A DNA stretch of 64,000 nucleotides from Mariniflexile fucanivorans (GTDB taxonomy: Bacteria; Bacteroidota; Bacteroidia; Flavobacteriales; Flavobacteriaceae): assembly GCF_004341235.1 (NCBI RefSeq), contig NZ_SLUP01000005.1, positions 310,001 to 374,000 on the forward strand, written 5' to 3'. Numbering within the stretch: the first letter of the stretch is position 1; the number at the start of each line of letters is the position of its first letter. Below, piece after piece: positions 6,985-14,431 of this stretch. The position numbers and the translations under genes were made by a program. A model generated the notes under the pieces. That model searched no databases, was not told the DNA's origin, and was given only the letters and a program-made list of their open reading frames with translations.

Positions 6985-9369
6985 TTAAAAATTATAATGA
7001 ATACTTAATTTAGCATTGGTACCTTCGCCTGCACCTGTAAAATCCCTTAAAGGCGCTGCCCATTGTGATCTTGCCGGAAGGTAATACGCATTCAATAGGT
7101 TATTGACGCCTAAAGCAACAGACATATTGGACGGTAATTGATAAGCTATAGAAAAATTAAGCAAGGTGTAGCCTGTAACAGGAAATTGTGTGTGCCTAAA
7201 TGTGTAATCATCGTTGGTATTCAAATACGGATCAAATCGTTTTCTGTCTCCCAAATTGGTCATTCTTAAAGACGTATTTATTTTTTCAGTAGGTTTCCAA
7301 GTAACATAAGCAGTCCATTTTGGTGCGGCAATAACATCACCACCCAAATAAGTTAACGCATTTTTATTTGCTGCAGTGTGGGTTACACCTTCTACATATG
7401 AATAAGATGTACCTATCTGTAATGCATTGTTGTTTGAGATATAATCAATAGCTATTTCACCACCATAAATGTTCTGTGGCTGTTTGGAAGGCACAAAAGC
7501 ATTGGTATTTTCATCAAAAACAACACCTGTACCTAAATTGGAGGTGCTATAATAACCTACCGCCTCAAATTTAAAATTATTGAATTTCGACAAAAATCCG
7601 AATTCATAGTTTTTAGTCACAGCAGGTTCTAACTGAATGTCATTTATATTATCGGCAGTTGCGGAACGTAAAACAGAACCTAAATCGGCAATAGAAAATC
7701 CTTGTGAATAACTTACATAAGGAATAAATTCTTGGTGTTCTATATAACGCAATCCTACATTAAATGCTAGGTTGTCAAATCCTATTTTACCACCTTCAAC
7801 GGCAACCGAAGGATTGTAATTTCCGTCCCCTAGAGGTGAATAAGGCAGCGTGTTGTAATCTGCAATATCTATATTCATGTCATCATATCTTAGACCAGCT
7901 TTGACCACCCATCTGTTGTCAAATTTCAAAGTAGATTGCAAATAAGGCGCCCAACTTAACATTTCGGTATTTGGCACCCATAATCTCCCGTCTAAAAGAC
8001 CTTGATTGGTTCTATCTTTAAGTAAATCAATACCATAGGTTAAAGAAACATCCATGGAACTATTGGTATCAATGCTTGTATTGAAATTAGGTCTTAGTCC
8101 ATATTTTTCAGCATTGATAACGGATTGCCCACCATTTTCAAATTTATCAGAATAAAAGAAAATGTTTTCTGTTTTTTGATAATAGAGATCCGTCGTAAAA
8201 TCAGTCGTACCAGAAAGAATATGGTCTAGGTTATATTTCAGTTGACCATTTATAAGAGTCGTTCCTGTTGGTTCTTGCCCTTCAACAGAACCTTCAACAC
8301 CATAACCAGCAGTTAGTAAATACTCACCTTCCTCGTTAAGAACCTCAAATTCCGCAGGAACAGGAATAAAAGGTGTGTCTTGGGCGGACTTGTATAAATT
8401 TCCGGCTAAGGTGATTTTTTGATTATCAGCAATTTGATATTCTAATTTTGCTAGGGTACTGTAAATATGCGTGTTGTCAAGGCCGTAAGTAGGAAGAATG
8501 ACAACACCATCAGCATCATATTTGTTCCCTGTTTTCTCATAACTTCCACTTATATAGTAATTAAACCTATCCAAATTACCCTTTAAGGATTGATATACCC
8601 CAAAGCCTAAGGCATCGTTTGTTTTAGCTAAGTTTGATGTACCCCAAACATTCGTTGCGCCCTCTATTTTTTTAGTAGCATTTGGCTTTTTGGTTATGTA
8701 ATTAATAAAACCGCCATTACCGCCATTACCAAAAATGGATGTTGCGCCTTTAATAACCTCGACCCTACTGATATCATTTGGACTTATTGATTTTATCCCC
8801 AATTGCCCATTTCTTAATGGCGTAGATTGTGGAATTCCGTCGACCATGACCAAAAGCGAACGTCCACGTAAGGTTTGTCCCCAGTTGGAAAACGTACCCG
8901 TAGAAACAGCCAATCCAGGCACTGTAAACTCCAATATGTCACTAATATTTGTTGTGGAATTTGATAGCTCTTGGAGTTTAACTTCATTGACAACAGTTAC
9001 TGAAGCGGGTATTTCTGAAAGATATTCTGAACGCCTACTTGCCGAAACAACGACTTCGTCCAAACTATTTAAATCTTCCTTTAATATCGCTGTATATGAA
9101 GTTGTGCCATCTTGTGTGAACGATAAATGTTCAGTTCGGGTTTGGTATCCCATCATTCTAATGGTTACTTTCCATGTTCCTTTTTCAATATTAGACAGTT
9201 CATAATTTCCATCATAATCTGTTGTTGTTCCTTGTTGCAGTTCTTCAATATAAACTGAAGCTCCAAAAAGGGGATGATTTTGTTCGTCTGTAACCTTTCC
9301 TTTTAAGTTTGATTGAGAAAAAGCGTAGAATGACAATAAAAGTGTAGCGGTTAGAGTAATAATTTTCAT
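6985..9369 (-). CDS. TonB-dependent siderophore-type outer-membrane receptor
   Basis: 794 aa. Signal peptide MKIITLTATLLLSFYAFSQ. A carboxypeptidase-like regulatory domain follows at about 22-105 (LKGKVTDEQNHPLFGASVYI). The TonB-box region DEVVVSASRR begins near residue 104. The plug domain has LRGRSLLVMVDGIP and ISRVEVIKGATSIFGNGGNG, and the remainder is a 22-strand barrel ending in HYNF. The plug wording matches ferric-siderophore receptors better than SusC. It would import a ferric siderophore, likely a xenosiderophore since no biosynthesis genes are present. Followed by PepSY, which supports an iron role. It has an exact Bacteroidota promoter and a palindromic operator candidate upstream. 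Ligand cannot be told from sequence. Confidence 0.92.
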   Translation of the reverse strand: MKIITLTATLLLSFYAFSQSNLKGKVTDEQNHPLFGASVYIEELQQGTTTDYDGNYELSNIEKGTWKVTIRMMGYQTRTEHLSFTQDGTTSYTAILKEDLNSLDEVVVSASRRSEYLSEIPASVTVVNEVKLQELSNSTTNISDILEFTVPGLAVSTGTFSNWGQTLRGRSLLVMVDGIPQSTPLRNGQLGIKSISPNDISRVEVIKGATSIFGNGGNGGFINYITKKPNATKKIEGATNVWGTSNLAKTNDALGFGVYQSLKGNLDRFNYYISGSYEKTGNKYDADGVVILPTYGLDNTHIYSTLAKLEYQIADNQKITLAGNLYKSAQDTPFIPVPAEFEVLNEEGEYLLTAGYGVEGSVEGQEPTGTTLINGQLKYNLDHILSGTTDFTTDLYYQKTENIFFYSDKFENGGQSVINAEKYGLRPNFNTSIDTNSSMDVSLTYGIDLLKDRTNQGLLDGRLWVPNTEMLSWAPYLQSTLKFDNRWVVKAGLRYDDMNIDIADYNTLPYSPLGDGNYNPSVAVEGGKIGFDNLAFNVGLRYIEHQEFIPYVSYSQGFSIADLGSVLRSATADNINDIQLEPAVTKNYEFGFLSKFNNFKFEAVGYYSTSNLGTGVVFDENTNAFVPSKQPQNIYGGEIAIDYISNNNALQIGTSYSYVEGVTHTAANKNALTYLGGDVIAAPKWTAYVTWKPTEKINTSLRMTNLGDRKRFDPYLNTNDDYTFRHTQFPVTGYTLLNFSIAYQLPSNMSVALGVNNLLNAYYLPARSQWAAPLRDFTGAGEGTNAKLSIHYNF

Positions 9370-9402
9370 TTATATTTATTTAGATTTATTAAAAATAAGG
9401 CA

Positions 9403-9433
9403 CAAATATATTTCCTAATATTAGAAAAACAAA
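9403..9433 (-). promoter_or_regulatory. Bacteroidota promoter of the siderophore receptor
   Basis: Read on the minus strand: -33 element TTTG (9430-9433), a spacer of exactly 19 nt, then -7 element TATATTTG (9403-9410). This matches the Bacteroidota consensus TTTG-N19-TAnnTTTG. It lies 34 bp upstream of the receptor ATG. Confidence 0.8.
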
Positions 9434-9448
9434 GATTATTCTAATATT
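9417..9448. promoter_or_regulatory. Candidate operator: 10-bp inverted repeat over the receptor promoter
   Basis: AATATTAGAA (9417-9426) and TTCTAATATT (9439-9448) form a perfect inverted repeat with a 12-nt spacer; it lies across the -33 element and part of the spacer of the receptor promoter. This placement fits a repressor site, possibly iron-responsive. It does not match the proteobacterial Fur box closely, so the regulator is unknown. Confidence 0.55.
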
Positions 9449-9524
9449 TTTTGCATTTTATTTTAGCAAAATATTCGACATAATTCACTCAAATCCATTA
9501 AAGATTAGAGCAAACAAAGGTGAG

Positions 9525-9839
9525 CTATAATACAAAGGACCGTAATATTGAACCTAAAGTATATAAAACTGCTATTATAAACACCACCACCGCCCAAGTA
9601 GGATAAATTTTAGCCTGGTCAATTTTAGCATTAAAACGGTTTTCAAAACTTTCGATCATGTTTTTATGCATGGCCATTTCTTTTTGATGGTCATCAACAA
9701 GAGCTTTATATTCCGATACATCCATCTTAACCTTTAAGTCAATTAATTGCTGGCTAATCGATTCCAGTTTTTCAATGTTCTTATTGAACTCATGGAGTTC
9801 ATTGACCAGTAAAGCTGATAATTCTTCTAATTTTGTCAT
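9525..9839 (-). CDS. Small coiled-coil protein with C-terminal membrane anchor (mobilization cluster)
   Basis: 104 aa. Residues 1-75 form an acidic/lysine-rich coiled coil (LEELSALLVNELHEFNKNIE onward). Residues about 80-101 form a single membrane helix (WAVVVFIIAVLYTLGSIL). Its ATG lies 16 bp after the relaxase stop, so it is the last gene of the minus-strand mobilization operon. Similar small proteins accompany relaxases in Bacteroidota mobile elements (possibly the DUF6730 group; from memory). It may tether the relaxosome or a coupling protein to the membrane; this is inference from the anchor and the operon. Confidence 0.7.
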   Translation of the reverse strand: MTKLEELSALLVNELHEFNKNIEKLESISQQLIDLKVKMDVSEYKALVDDHQKEMAMHKNMIESFENRFNAKIDQAKIYPTWAVVVFIIAVLYTLGSILRSFVL

Positions 9840-9855
9840 GGGTGTTATGTTTAAT

Positions 9856-10719
9856 TTAATATCCTATATCGATTCCTTTATTAATGGCTTTTTTAATAAT
9901 GAACTTCGTAATTTTCAGAGCTAGGTTAGGTGTTAGGTCAACCAGCTTTCCAGCGAGTGTAACACTTACCTTGTTGTCCTTTAGAATCTTTGCCCCTTGA
10001 ATTCCGGACATCTGTTTTCCAATATTACCAAGCGACATGTTCCGATGGACTTCACTGCCCTTAAGATTATGGCCATCAAACTCAAATCGAAAACCCTGTA
10101 ATTTGTTTTGGTTGTTAATGGTCGGGATGACCTTAACACCATTAACCTGCATAGCTTTGACATAATCATCAAAGGATTTGGGCTGGAACTGTTTCATGGT
10201 CAGGTCATGCCGGCGCTTGATTTCCGTTCGGATTTCTTTTAGATTGAACTCCTTTTCAAATTGGATCTGTTTTACGGTGGTCAGTCCCATGTGTTCCGCT
10301 ACCTTTTCAGCAGCCTGTTGACTGCGCTTACCAATAAAACTATCGTTATAGGCAACCCCTCTAAAGTCAATGCGGTTCACATATAGATGGATGTGCTTAT
10401 GATTCTTATCCTGATGTACAAAGGCAATCGCTTGTCGTTCACCTAATTTCATTTCATGTATAAAGCGCCTGGTTATAGCTTGTAGGTCTTCATTTCCCAA
10501 TCGCTTGCCATCTTCAATGGTCGGACTAATCACAAAGGATAATGTGTTTTTAGTACAATGGAAATTTTGGTCCTGGAGCATTTTGAACTCTTGGGTAATC
10601 TCTTTTGGCGTATCGCCATGTAGAAACTCCTTTAGTACAATTTCTGCATCCTTTTCCTGGTTCCATCCGTAGGACATGGATGCCATGGTGTGCGATATGC
10701 TTTTGCCTTTGCCAATCAT
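9856..10719 (-). CDS. Relaxase/mobilization nuclease
   Basis: 287 aa. The metal-binding triad motif is at residues 102-115 (H102, H107, H109, H111 and N115 in HQDKNHKHIHLYVNR), typical of MobA/MobP-type relaxases in Bacteroidota elements. The nucleophilic Tyr is likely in the N-terminal SMSYGWN segment (Y17). The motif SFVISPTIEDGKRL is common in the family. It would nick oriT and pilot the single strand during transfer by a helper conjugation system. Its ATG overlaps the MobC stop by 4 bp, indicating translational coupling. Shorter than many relaxases because it lacks a C-terminal helicase or primase domain; those functions are in separate genes upstream. Confidence 0.93.
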   Translation of the reverse strand: MIGKGKSISHTMASMSYGWNQEKDAEIVLKEFLHGDTPKEITQEFKMLQDQNFHCTKNTLSFVISPTIEDGKRLGNEDLQAITRRFIHEMKLGERQAIAFVHQDKNHKHIHLYVNRIDFRGVAYNDSFIGKRSQQAAEKVAEHMGLTTVKQIQFEKEFNLKEIRTEIKRRHDLTMKQFQPKSFDDYVKAMQVNGVKVIPTINNQNKLQGFRFEFDGHNLKGSEVHRNMSLGNIGKQMSGIQGAKILKDNKVSVTLAGKLVDLTPNLALKITKFIIKKAINKGIDIGY

Positions 10720-11234
10720 GGCTGGAATTTTTTAAGATGTTTCTTGATTTCATTCGCTAGGTCATAGACTTCTTGGGTCAATTTGGGATTCCGTTTTTTA
10801 TACATGTTCCCAATCGACTTAAAATTGTTATTGTATTTGATCAACATTTTATAAATATCAATATGTTCTTCAGTAAACCGTTCCGTGATTTCCTGTTCAA
10901 AGAGACTGCGCCGGATGTATTCGCTCAAGGTCAATCCACTACGTTTAGATTTTACTTTTAGGAGCTTCTTTTCATAAACGTAACATCGAAACTTAACGAG
11001 GTCACCCTTCCCCTTAAACACTCTTTTTTTTTCTTTGCGACCTTCGGGAGCAAACGAGAATGTGCCCACAGGCACACATCTCGCGTTCCTACCCACAAGC
11101 ATTTCGTTTTCCGATAGATCCTTTTCCAGATCAAGTTCCAAGCTATCGGATTGACCGAGTACTTCAGTAGGAATCTTTAATATCTGCTTCGATTCATCTT
11201 TGAAGTAAAAATCATTTTCATCTTCCTTTTTCAT
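10716..11234 (-). CDS. MobC-like relaxosome accessory protein
   Basis: 172 aa. The C-terminal half (from about residue 75) has the MobC/ribbon-helix-helix pattern: FRCYVYEKKLLKVKSKRSGL, TLSEYIRRSLFEQ, then helices ending NEIKKHLKKFQP. MobC proteins bind oriT and help the relaxase nick. The N-terminal 70 residues are acidic and not conserved in the family as I know it. The gene overlaps the relaxase by 4 bp downstream and the primase by 17 bp upstream, so primase-mobC-relaxase form one tightly coupled minus-strand unit. Confidence 0.85.
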   Translation of the reverse strand: MKKEDENDFYFKDESKQILKIPTEVLGQSDSLELDLEKDLSENEMLVGRNARCVPVGTFSFAPEGRKEKKRVFKGKGDLVKFRCYVYEKKLLKVKSKRSGLTLSEYIRRSLFEQEITERFTEEHIDIYKMLIKYNNNFKSIGNMYKKRNPKLTQEVYDLANEIKKHLKKFQP

Positions 11235-12090
11235 GGCTAATTAAGTCGTTTAAGTCTTTATGGTTTATATAGGTATCACTTTGGTCAATGACGTTTCGGT
11301 ACGTTTCAGTTAAATACCGTGTAGCGTTTTCTCCAGCAGAATCATTATCCAAATAGAGGTGTACAAAATCATAGGTTTCGAAATACTTTTCAGCTTCCTT
11401 AATAAAGGCAATGGAATTTAAAACCAGAATATCAGATGTTTTCAAAAGGTTTTCATCCAACATGGCCAATGACAACAGATCGAACATGCCTTCCAATACA
11501 ACTAGCTGTTTGCTGTTGTTTTGGATATAGGTAGAGGATTTGGGACTGCTACTATTCTTAAAAAGCCTGTTTCTAAGTTCCCACCCATTTTTAGAATTTC
11601 TTAATCCAATGGCAAAGAATTGAGTCTCCTTAAACCTATACCAAACTTCTTTGCAATAGGTATTGGCAACCATTAATGAAATACCTCTGGAATTCAAATA
11701 TTGAATCAGGGCAGGGTGCATGATGTCTTGGAATTTAATGATTTTAATATCGGTACATGGGATTATGTCAATTGCCGTTGTATCCCACTGATACCGTTGT
11801 TCCATTATGTTAATTGGAATGGAATCACTTAAAAAATCCAAAGCTTCTTTTATGGAACATTTTAAAATTTTGCATACCAAATCAATCACGTTACCTCCGA
11901 TACCTTCACCGTGGTCGTACCATCGGTTCTTGGTCCTAGAGACTTTGAAAGAGGCTTGGGTTTCTGACCTGAAAGGACTCAGAAACCAAGCTTCTTTCTC
12001 CGTTGTCCGATTGGGAAAGTGCCCTAATTTTTCCAGTGCCTTTTCCACTGAAAAATTACGGGCTGTTTCACAATTTATTTTTTCTTTCAT
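11218..12090 (-). CDS. TOPRIM-domain primase of the mobile element
   Basis: 290 aa. The N-terminal part (residues 8-90) matches the CHC2 zinc-finger region of DnaG-like primases (WFLSPFRSETQASFKV, then GIGGNVIDLV). However, the usual Cys/His ligands are replaced: SPFRSET stands where CPFHxEx is expected. The TOPRIM domain has VVLEGMFDLLS (E200) and HLYLDNDSAGENAT (D248, D250), the catalytic acidic residues. It would synthesise primers for complementary-strand or element replication after transfer. It overlaps mobC by 17 bp. A 207-bp gap rich in TCATCA/TGATGA repeats lies between it and the upstream primase-helicase gene. Confidence 0.85.
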   Translation of the reverse strand: MKEKINCETARNFSVEKALEKLGHFPNRTTEKEAWFLSPFRSETQASFKVSRTKNRWYDHGEGIGGNVIDLVCKILKCSIKEALDFLSDSIPINIMEQRYQWDTTAIDIIPCTDIKIIKFQDIMHPALIQYLNSRGISLMVANTYCKEVWYRFKETQFFAIGLRNSKNGWELRNRLFKNSSSPKSSTYIQNNSKQLVVLEGMFDLLSLAMLDENLLKTSDILVLNSIAFIKEAEKYFETYDFVHLYLDNDSAGENATRYLTETYRNVIDQSDTYINHKDLNDLISHEKGR

Positions 12091-12170
12091 AAGCCAATGT
12101 GTTTTTAGGTGTTTTTTTAATGATTTGATGATTTCACTTGTGAAGCCTTATAAACAGTACGTTTTCTGAG

Positions 12171-12266
12171 TCATCAAAATGTCATCATTTCATCATTCCA
12201 GGTTTTTTATGGCATTATCCTGTCATCATTATTTTTTTTGATGACAAAATGATGATACAATGATGA
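12171..12266. repeat. Cluster of TCATCA/TGATGA repeats (iteron- or oriT-like)
   Basis: Inside the 207-bp gap between the two replication genes are TCATCA at 12171, 12182, 12190 and 12223 and the reverse TGATGA at 12239, 12250 and 12261. TGTCATCA (12221-12228) and TGATGACA (12239-12246) form a perfect inverted repeat around a T-rich 10-nt spacer. The longer blocks 12178-12197 and 12249-12268 are near reverse complements. This is the densest repeat structure of the element and the best candidate for an origin or oriT, or an operator. Confidence 0.6.
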
Positions 12267-12297
12267 CGGCCTTAGCCCAACAAATACAACAGGTTTT

Positions 12298-13503
12298 CTA
12301 TTCTGTCATCAAATCATCAAAATTTTCAGTTAAAAATGATTTCTCAACGGTAAAATAGCGCCCCTTGGCATCTACCAACGTCATATCTCCGTCCGTCCAA
12401 ATCACAAATTTTTGATAGCTATTGGAGTTGCCCTTGTTGCTCAATCTCCAATCCTTCTTCAGTAACCTCCGCAGTTGGGTCAGATCCGTTTTTATGCGAG
12501 TCCTGTTGAGTGCCAAAAGGGCATCCAATGGGCAAAGGTCAACGGCTTCCAAATCAAATTTTTCAATCACTCCCATCAGAATACTTGCCAGTTCCTTTTC
12601 AACCCGATTGCGATTGTTCTGTACCAACTTTATCAAGGCTTTGGTCTTGATCTGTTGGGCAGTGAACCACATGCGGGTTAAATGCTTTGAATGCAGTTTT
12701 CGGTTTGTTAGATAATAAAGGAAGGCTGGGATTTCTTCAATCAATTTTTCCAAATAGTTGGTCTGTTCTGCTTCCAGAACGGGAACTTTGATCACCCAAA
12801 AACGGGTTTCATTGGCATCAATCTTAATAAAGCTATCTTCATTGTTACTGCAAAGGATAAACTTGCCAAAGAACTCGACCTCGCGTTTATCCTTGCCCTT
12901 AGCTTCCAATTTATTGATATTGGTGGTACTGAGGTATTTGATGCGTTCAGTAAGTTCCTCCTTGTTGAACAACACTTCGTCAATACATATCAAAAGCTTG
13001 TTTGCCCAATCGGCATTGAACTGGCTGCTGAAACTGTCATTGGTCAAGTAGGTCAGGTTGTTCTCAAAGATTTCCTTGAGCCATTTTAAAAAGGTGCTTT
13101 TTCCCGTGGAGCGTTCCTTGGAGACCAAGCATAATATTGGGAGTACCTGAATAGGTTTTAGATATAACAATTGAAGGTAGTCCAATCCCAATTCGTAATG
13201 CTTACCAAAGATGTGTTTTATGAATTTTAGGGATAAGGTAATGTCTCCCTCTTTGGGCACTTTGACCAAAGGGGAGTAAATATTGTAAAAACCAAGGTAT
13301 TCCTGTTTAAATTCTATATGGCTTGGTATGCAGGTAAAGCCATCATATTTAGAAATTTTGCTTAAATGGTCTTTTCCATGGTCTTGTTTGATGGTCTCCA
13401 TGTTCCAATGCACAAGGATCTCGTTGAAGTGACCAGCTATGGTTGGGGCTTTGACACGTTTATAATAGGACGTGCCCACACGTATATAGGGTATCTGTTT
13501 CAT
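12298..13503 (-). CDS. Primase-helicase family ATPase (SF3/VirE-like) of the mobile element
   Basis: 401 aa from ATG 13503 (MKQIPYIRVGTSYYKRV), chosen because homologues I recall begin with this segment; a GTG at 13533 is in frame but not needed. A P-loop ATPase core is visible: Walker A in KERSTGKSTFLKWL, Walker B LLICIDEV, sensor-like FILCSNNEDSF and arginine-rich ANETRFWVIKVP. The C-terminal part is helical with a basic segment (ALLALNRTRIKTDLTQLRRL). This family unwinds DNA for replication of small Bacteroidota elements and pairs with the TOPRIM primase downstream. The gene is minus strand, 39 bp-level spacing downstream of the HTH gene region, consistent with a replication-mobilization operon. 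Confidence 0.82.
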   Translation of the reverse strand: MKQIPYIRVGTSYYKRVKAPTIAGHFNEILVHWNMETIKQDHGKDHLSKISKYDGFTCIPSHIEFKQEYLGFYNIYSPLVKVPKEGDITLSLKFIKHIFGKHYELGLDYLQLLYLKPIQVLPILCLVSKERSTGKSTFLKWLKEIFENNLTYLTNDSFSSQFNADWANKLLICIDEVLFNKEELTERIKYLSTTNINKLEAKGKDKREVEFFGKFILCSNNEDSFIKIDANETRFWVIKVPVLEAEQTNYLEKLIEEIPAFLYYLTNRKLHSKHLTRMWFTAQQIKTKALIKLVQNNRNRVEKELASILMGVIEKFDLEAVDLCPLDALLALNRTRIKTDLTQLRRLLKKDWRLSNKGNSNSYQKFVIWTDGDMTLVDAKGRYFTVEKSFLTENFDDLMTE

Positions 13504-13572
13504 AAGAATTGTTTTTATGCCATGGGAAATCACGGCAAATCGTTAGACTGTTTGATTTTGTCTTAAAAAAGT

Positions 13573-13845
13573 TTAGGCATTTTTCACCAGATCACCTGCT
13601 TGGGTGTTTAAGTTTGGTTCTCGCTTATGTTGTAGTAACCAATCCACAAGTTTCTTCTTATCGAAAAAGACCATTTTACCGTTGGGTTTGGAGTGTGGAA
13701 TTTTTCCGGAAGCTGTAAGTTTGTAAAGATAACTTCTGGATATGCCCGTATAATCACTGGCTTCATCAAAGGTTAATACTTCTTTGCTTCCAACAAGTAG
13801 TTTTTCTAAACGATCCAATCGTTCCAGTATTAAAATAGTGTCCAT
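13573..13845 (-). CDS. Helix-turn-helix excisionase-like protein
   Basis: 90 aa. A MerR-like winged HTH of the HTH_17/Xis type covers residues 22-75: VLTFDEASDYTGISRSYLYK, LTASGKIPHSKPNGKMVFF, DKKKLVDWLL. Such proteins in Bacteroidota elements act as excisionase or as regulator of the downstream replication genes. It is the first gene of the minus-strand unit, nearest the right end. In the excised circle it would lie next to the integrase across the joined att site, the usual int/xis arrangement. Palindromes at 13874-13905 lie just upstream of its ATG. Excisionase function is inference from fold and position. Confidence 0.85.
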   Translation of the reverse strand: MDTILILERLDRLEKLLVGSKEVLTFDEASDYTGISRSYLYKLTASGKIPHSKPNGKMVFFDKKKLVDWLLQHKREPNLNTQAGDLVKNA

Positions 13846-13873
13846 TTTTATTGTTTTTTAGGTTAATAAAATG

Positions 13874-13905
13874 AACAAAAGCGCTTTTGTTATCCCTTAT
13901 GGGAT
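13874..13905. promoter_or_regulatory. Two adjacent palindromes upstream of the excisionase gene
   Basis: AACAAAAGCGCTTTTGTT (13874-13891, perfect 18-bp palindrome) directly abuts ATCCCTTATGGGAT (13892-13905, arms ATCCC/GGGAT). They lie 28-60 bp upstream of the HTH gene start, where an operator or autoregulatory site would be expected. Confidence 0.5.
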
Positions 13906-14316
13906 TATGGCAGTAAAGGTATAAAATGTGGCTATTGAAAGAAAAAATAAAATAAATAATTTATTCACAAATAATTGACAAACAATAAGTTAAACCAATA
14001 ATCATCAAATTTAATTAAGTTTTTAGTCTGTGATATTTCCATATGTCATATGCCGTCAAACGGTATCAAATTTAATGTAAATAAAACGCCCTTTTTAGCT
14101 TTGATTTTGGGTTATTAACAATAAGAATTAAAGATTTTGATAAATGTTGGTTTCTGAAAACGCAGATTTTAAAAAATTTGACTTATTTATCAATAGATAG
14201 CTTGAAGTCTCGGGGAATTGAATTTCATCAACTATTACTAATTGAAATTAATAAGATTTTTTATTAAATAATGTTAATTGATATTAAATATTATGGCTCT
14301 ATACAAAACATCAATA
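13906..14316. other. Non-coding right end of the mobile element
   Basis: About 410 bp with no credible ORF on either strand. It is very AT-rich and lies between the Xis palindromes and the right 11-bp repeat pair. I see no further repeat or RNA structure; it may hold weak integrase or excisionase sites. Confidence 0.5.
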
Positions 14317-14338
14317 TGTTGTACCTATGTTGTACCTA
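14317..14338 (+). repeat. Right pair of 11-bp tandem repeats (TGTTGTACCTA x2)
   Basis: Identical to 4339-4360 and in the same orientation. It ends 9 bp before the tRNA-Leu terminator hairpin. See the left pair for the proposed arm-site role. Confidence 0.75.
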
Positions 14339-14346
14339 AAATAAAA

Positions 14347-14376
14347 AAGTCCTTACAAGAAATCTTGTAAGGACTT
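14347..14376 (-). terminator. tRNA-Leu terminator supplied by the element
   Basis: Perfect 12-bp stem AAGTCCTTACAA / TTGTAAGGACTT, 6-nt loop, T run following on the minus strand. It lies immediately 3' of tRNA-Leu. Compared with 4150-4179, stem bases differ on both arms so that pairing is kept. Confidence 0.8.
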
Positions 14377-14431
14377 AGTACTGAGGACGGGACTTGAACC
14401 CGTACAGCCTAATGGCCATTGGATTTTAAGT
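14374..14431. repeat. Right attachment site within tRNA-Leu
   Basis: 58 bp identical to 4177-4234. It lies inside the intact tRNA-Leu gene from four bases past the 3' end to the anticodon loop, so the crossover re-created a working tRNA. Confidence 0.93.

Larger units (their letters stand above)
4177..14431. mobile_element. Integrative mobilizable element (about 10.2 kb) in tRNA-Leu
   Basis: Bounded by a 58-bp direct repeat of the tRNA-Leu 3' end. Contains a tyrosine integrase next to the left end, an excisionase-like HTH gene near the right end, and mobC-relaxase, TOPRIM primase and primase-helicase genes. The remaining genes are PepSY and TonB-receptor cargo. No VirB/Tra genes are present, so transfer would need a helper conjugation system: the gene set of a mobilizable rather than self-transmissible element. 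Removing 4235-14431 rejoins the chromosomal left flank to tRNA-Leu, tRNA-Gly and mutS. The mobilization genes appear visibly richer in G and C than the flanking chromosome. Present mobility is inferred from apparently intact genes. Confidence 0.92.

Noticed and set aside
10550-10753. Small ORF overlapping the relaxase
   Set aside because: It lies in another frame wholly across the relaxase/mobC junction, both of which have strong motifs.
12298-13533. GTG start at 13533 for the primase-helicase
   Set aside because: The ATG at 13503 begins the conserved segment MKQIPYIRVGTSYYK; the ten extra residues are not supported.
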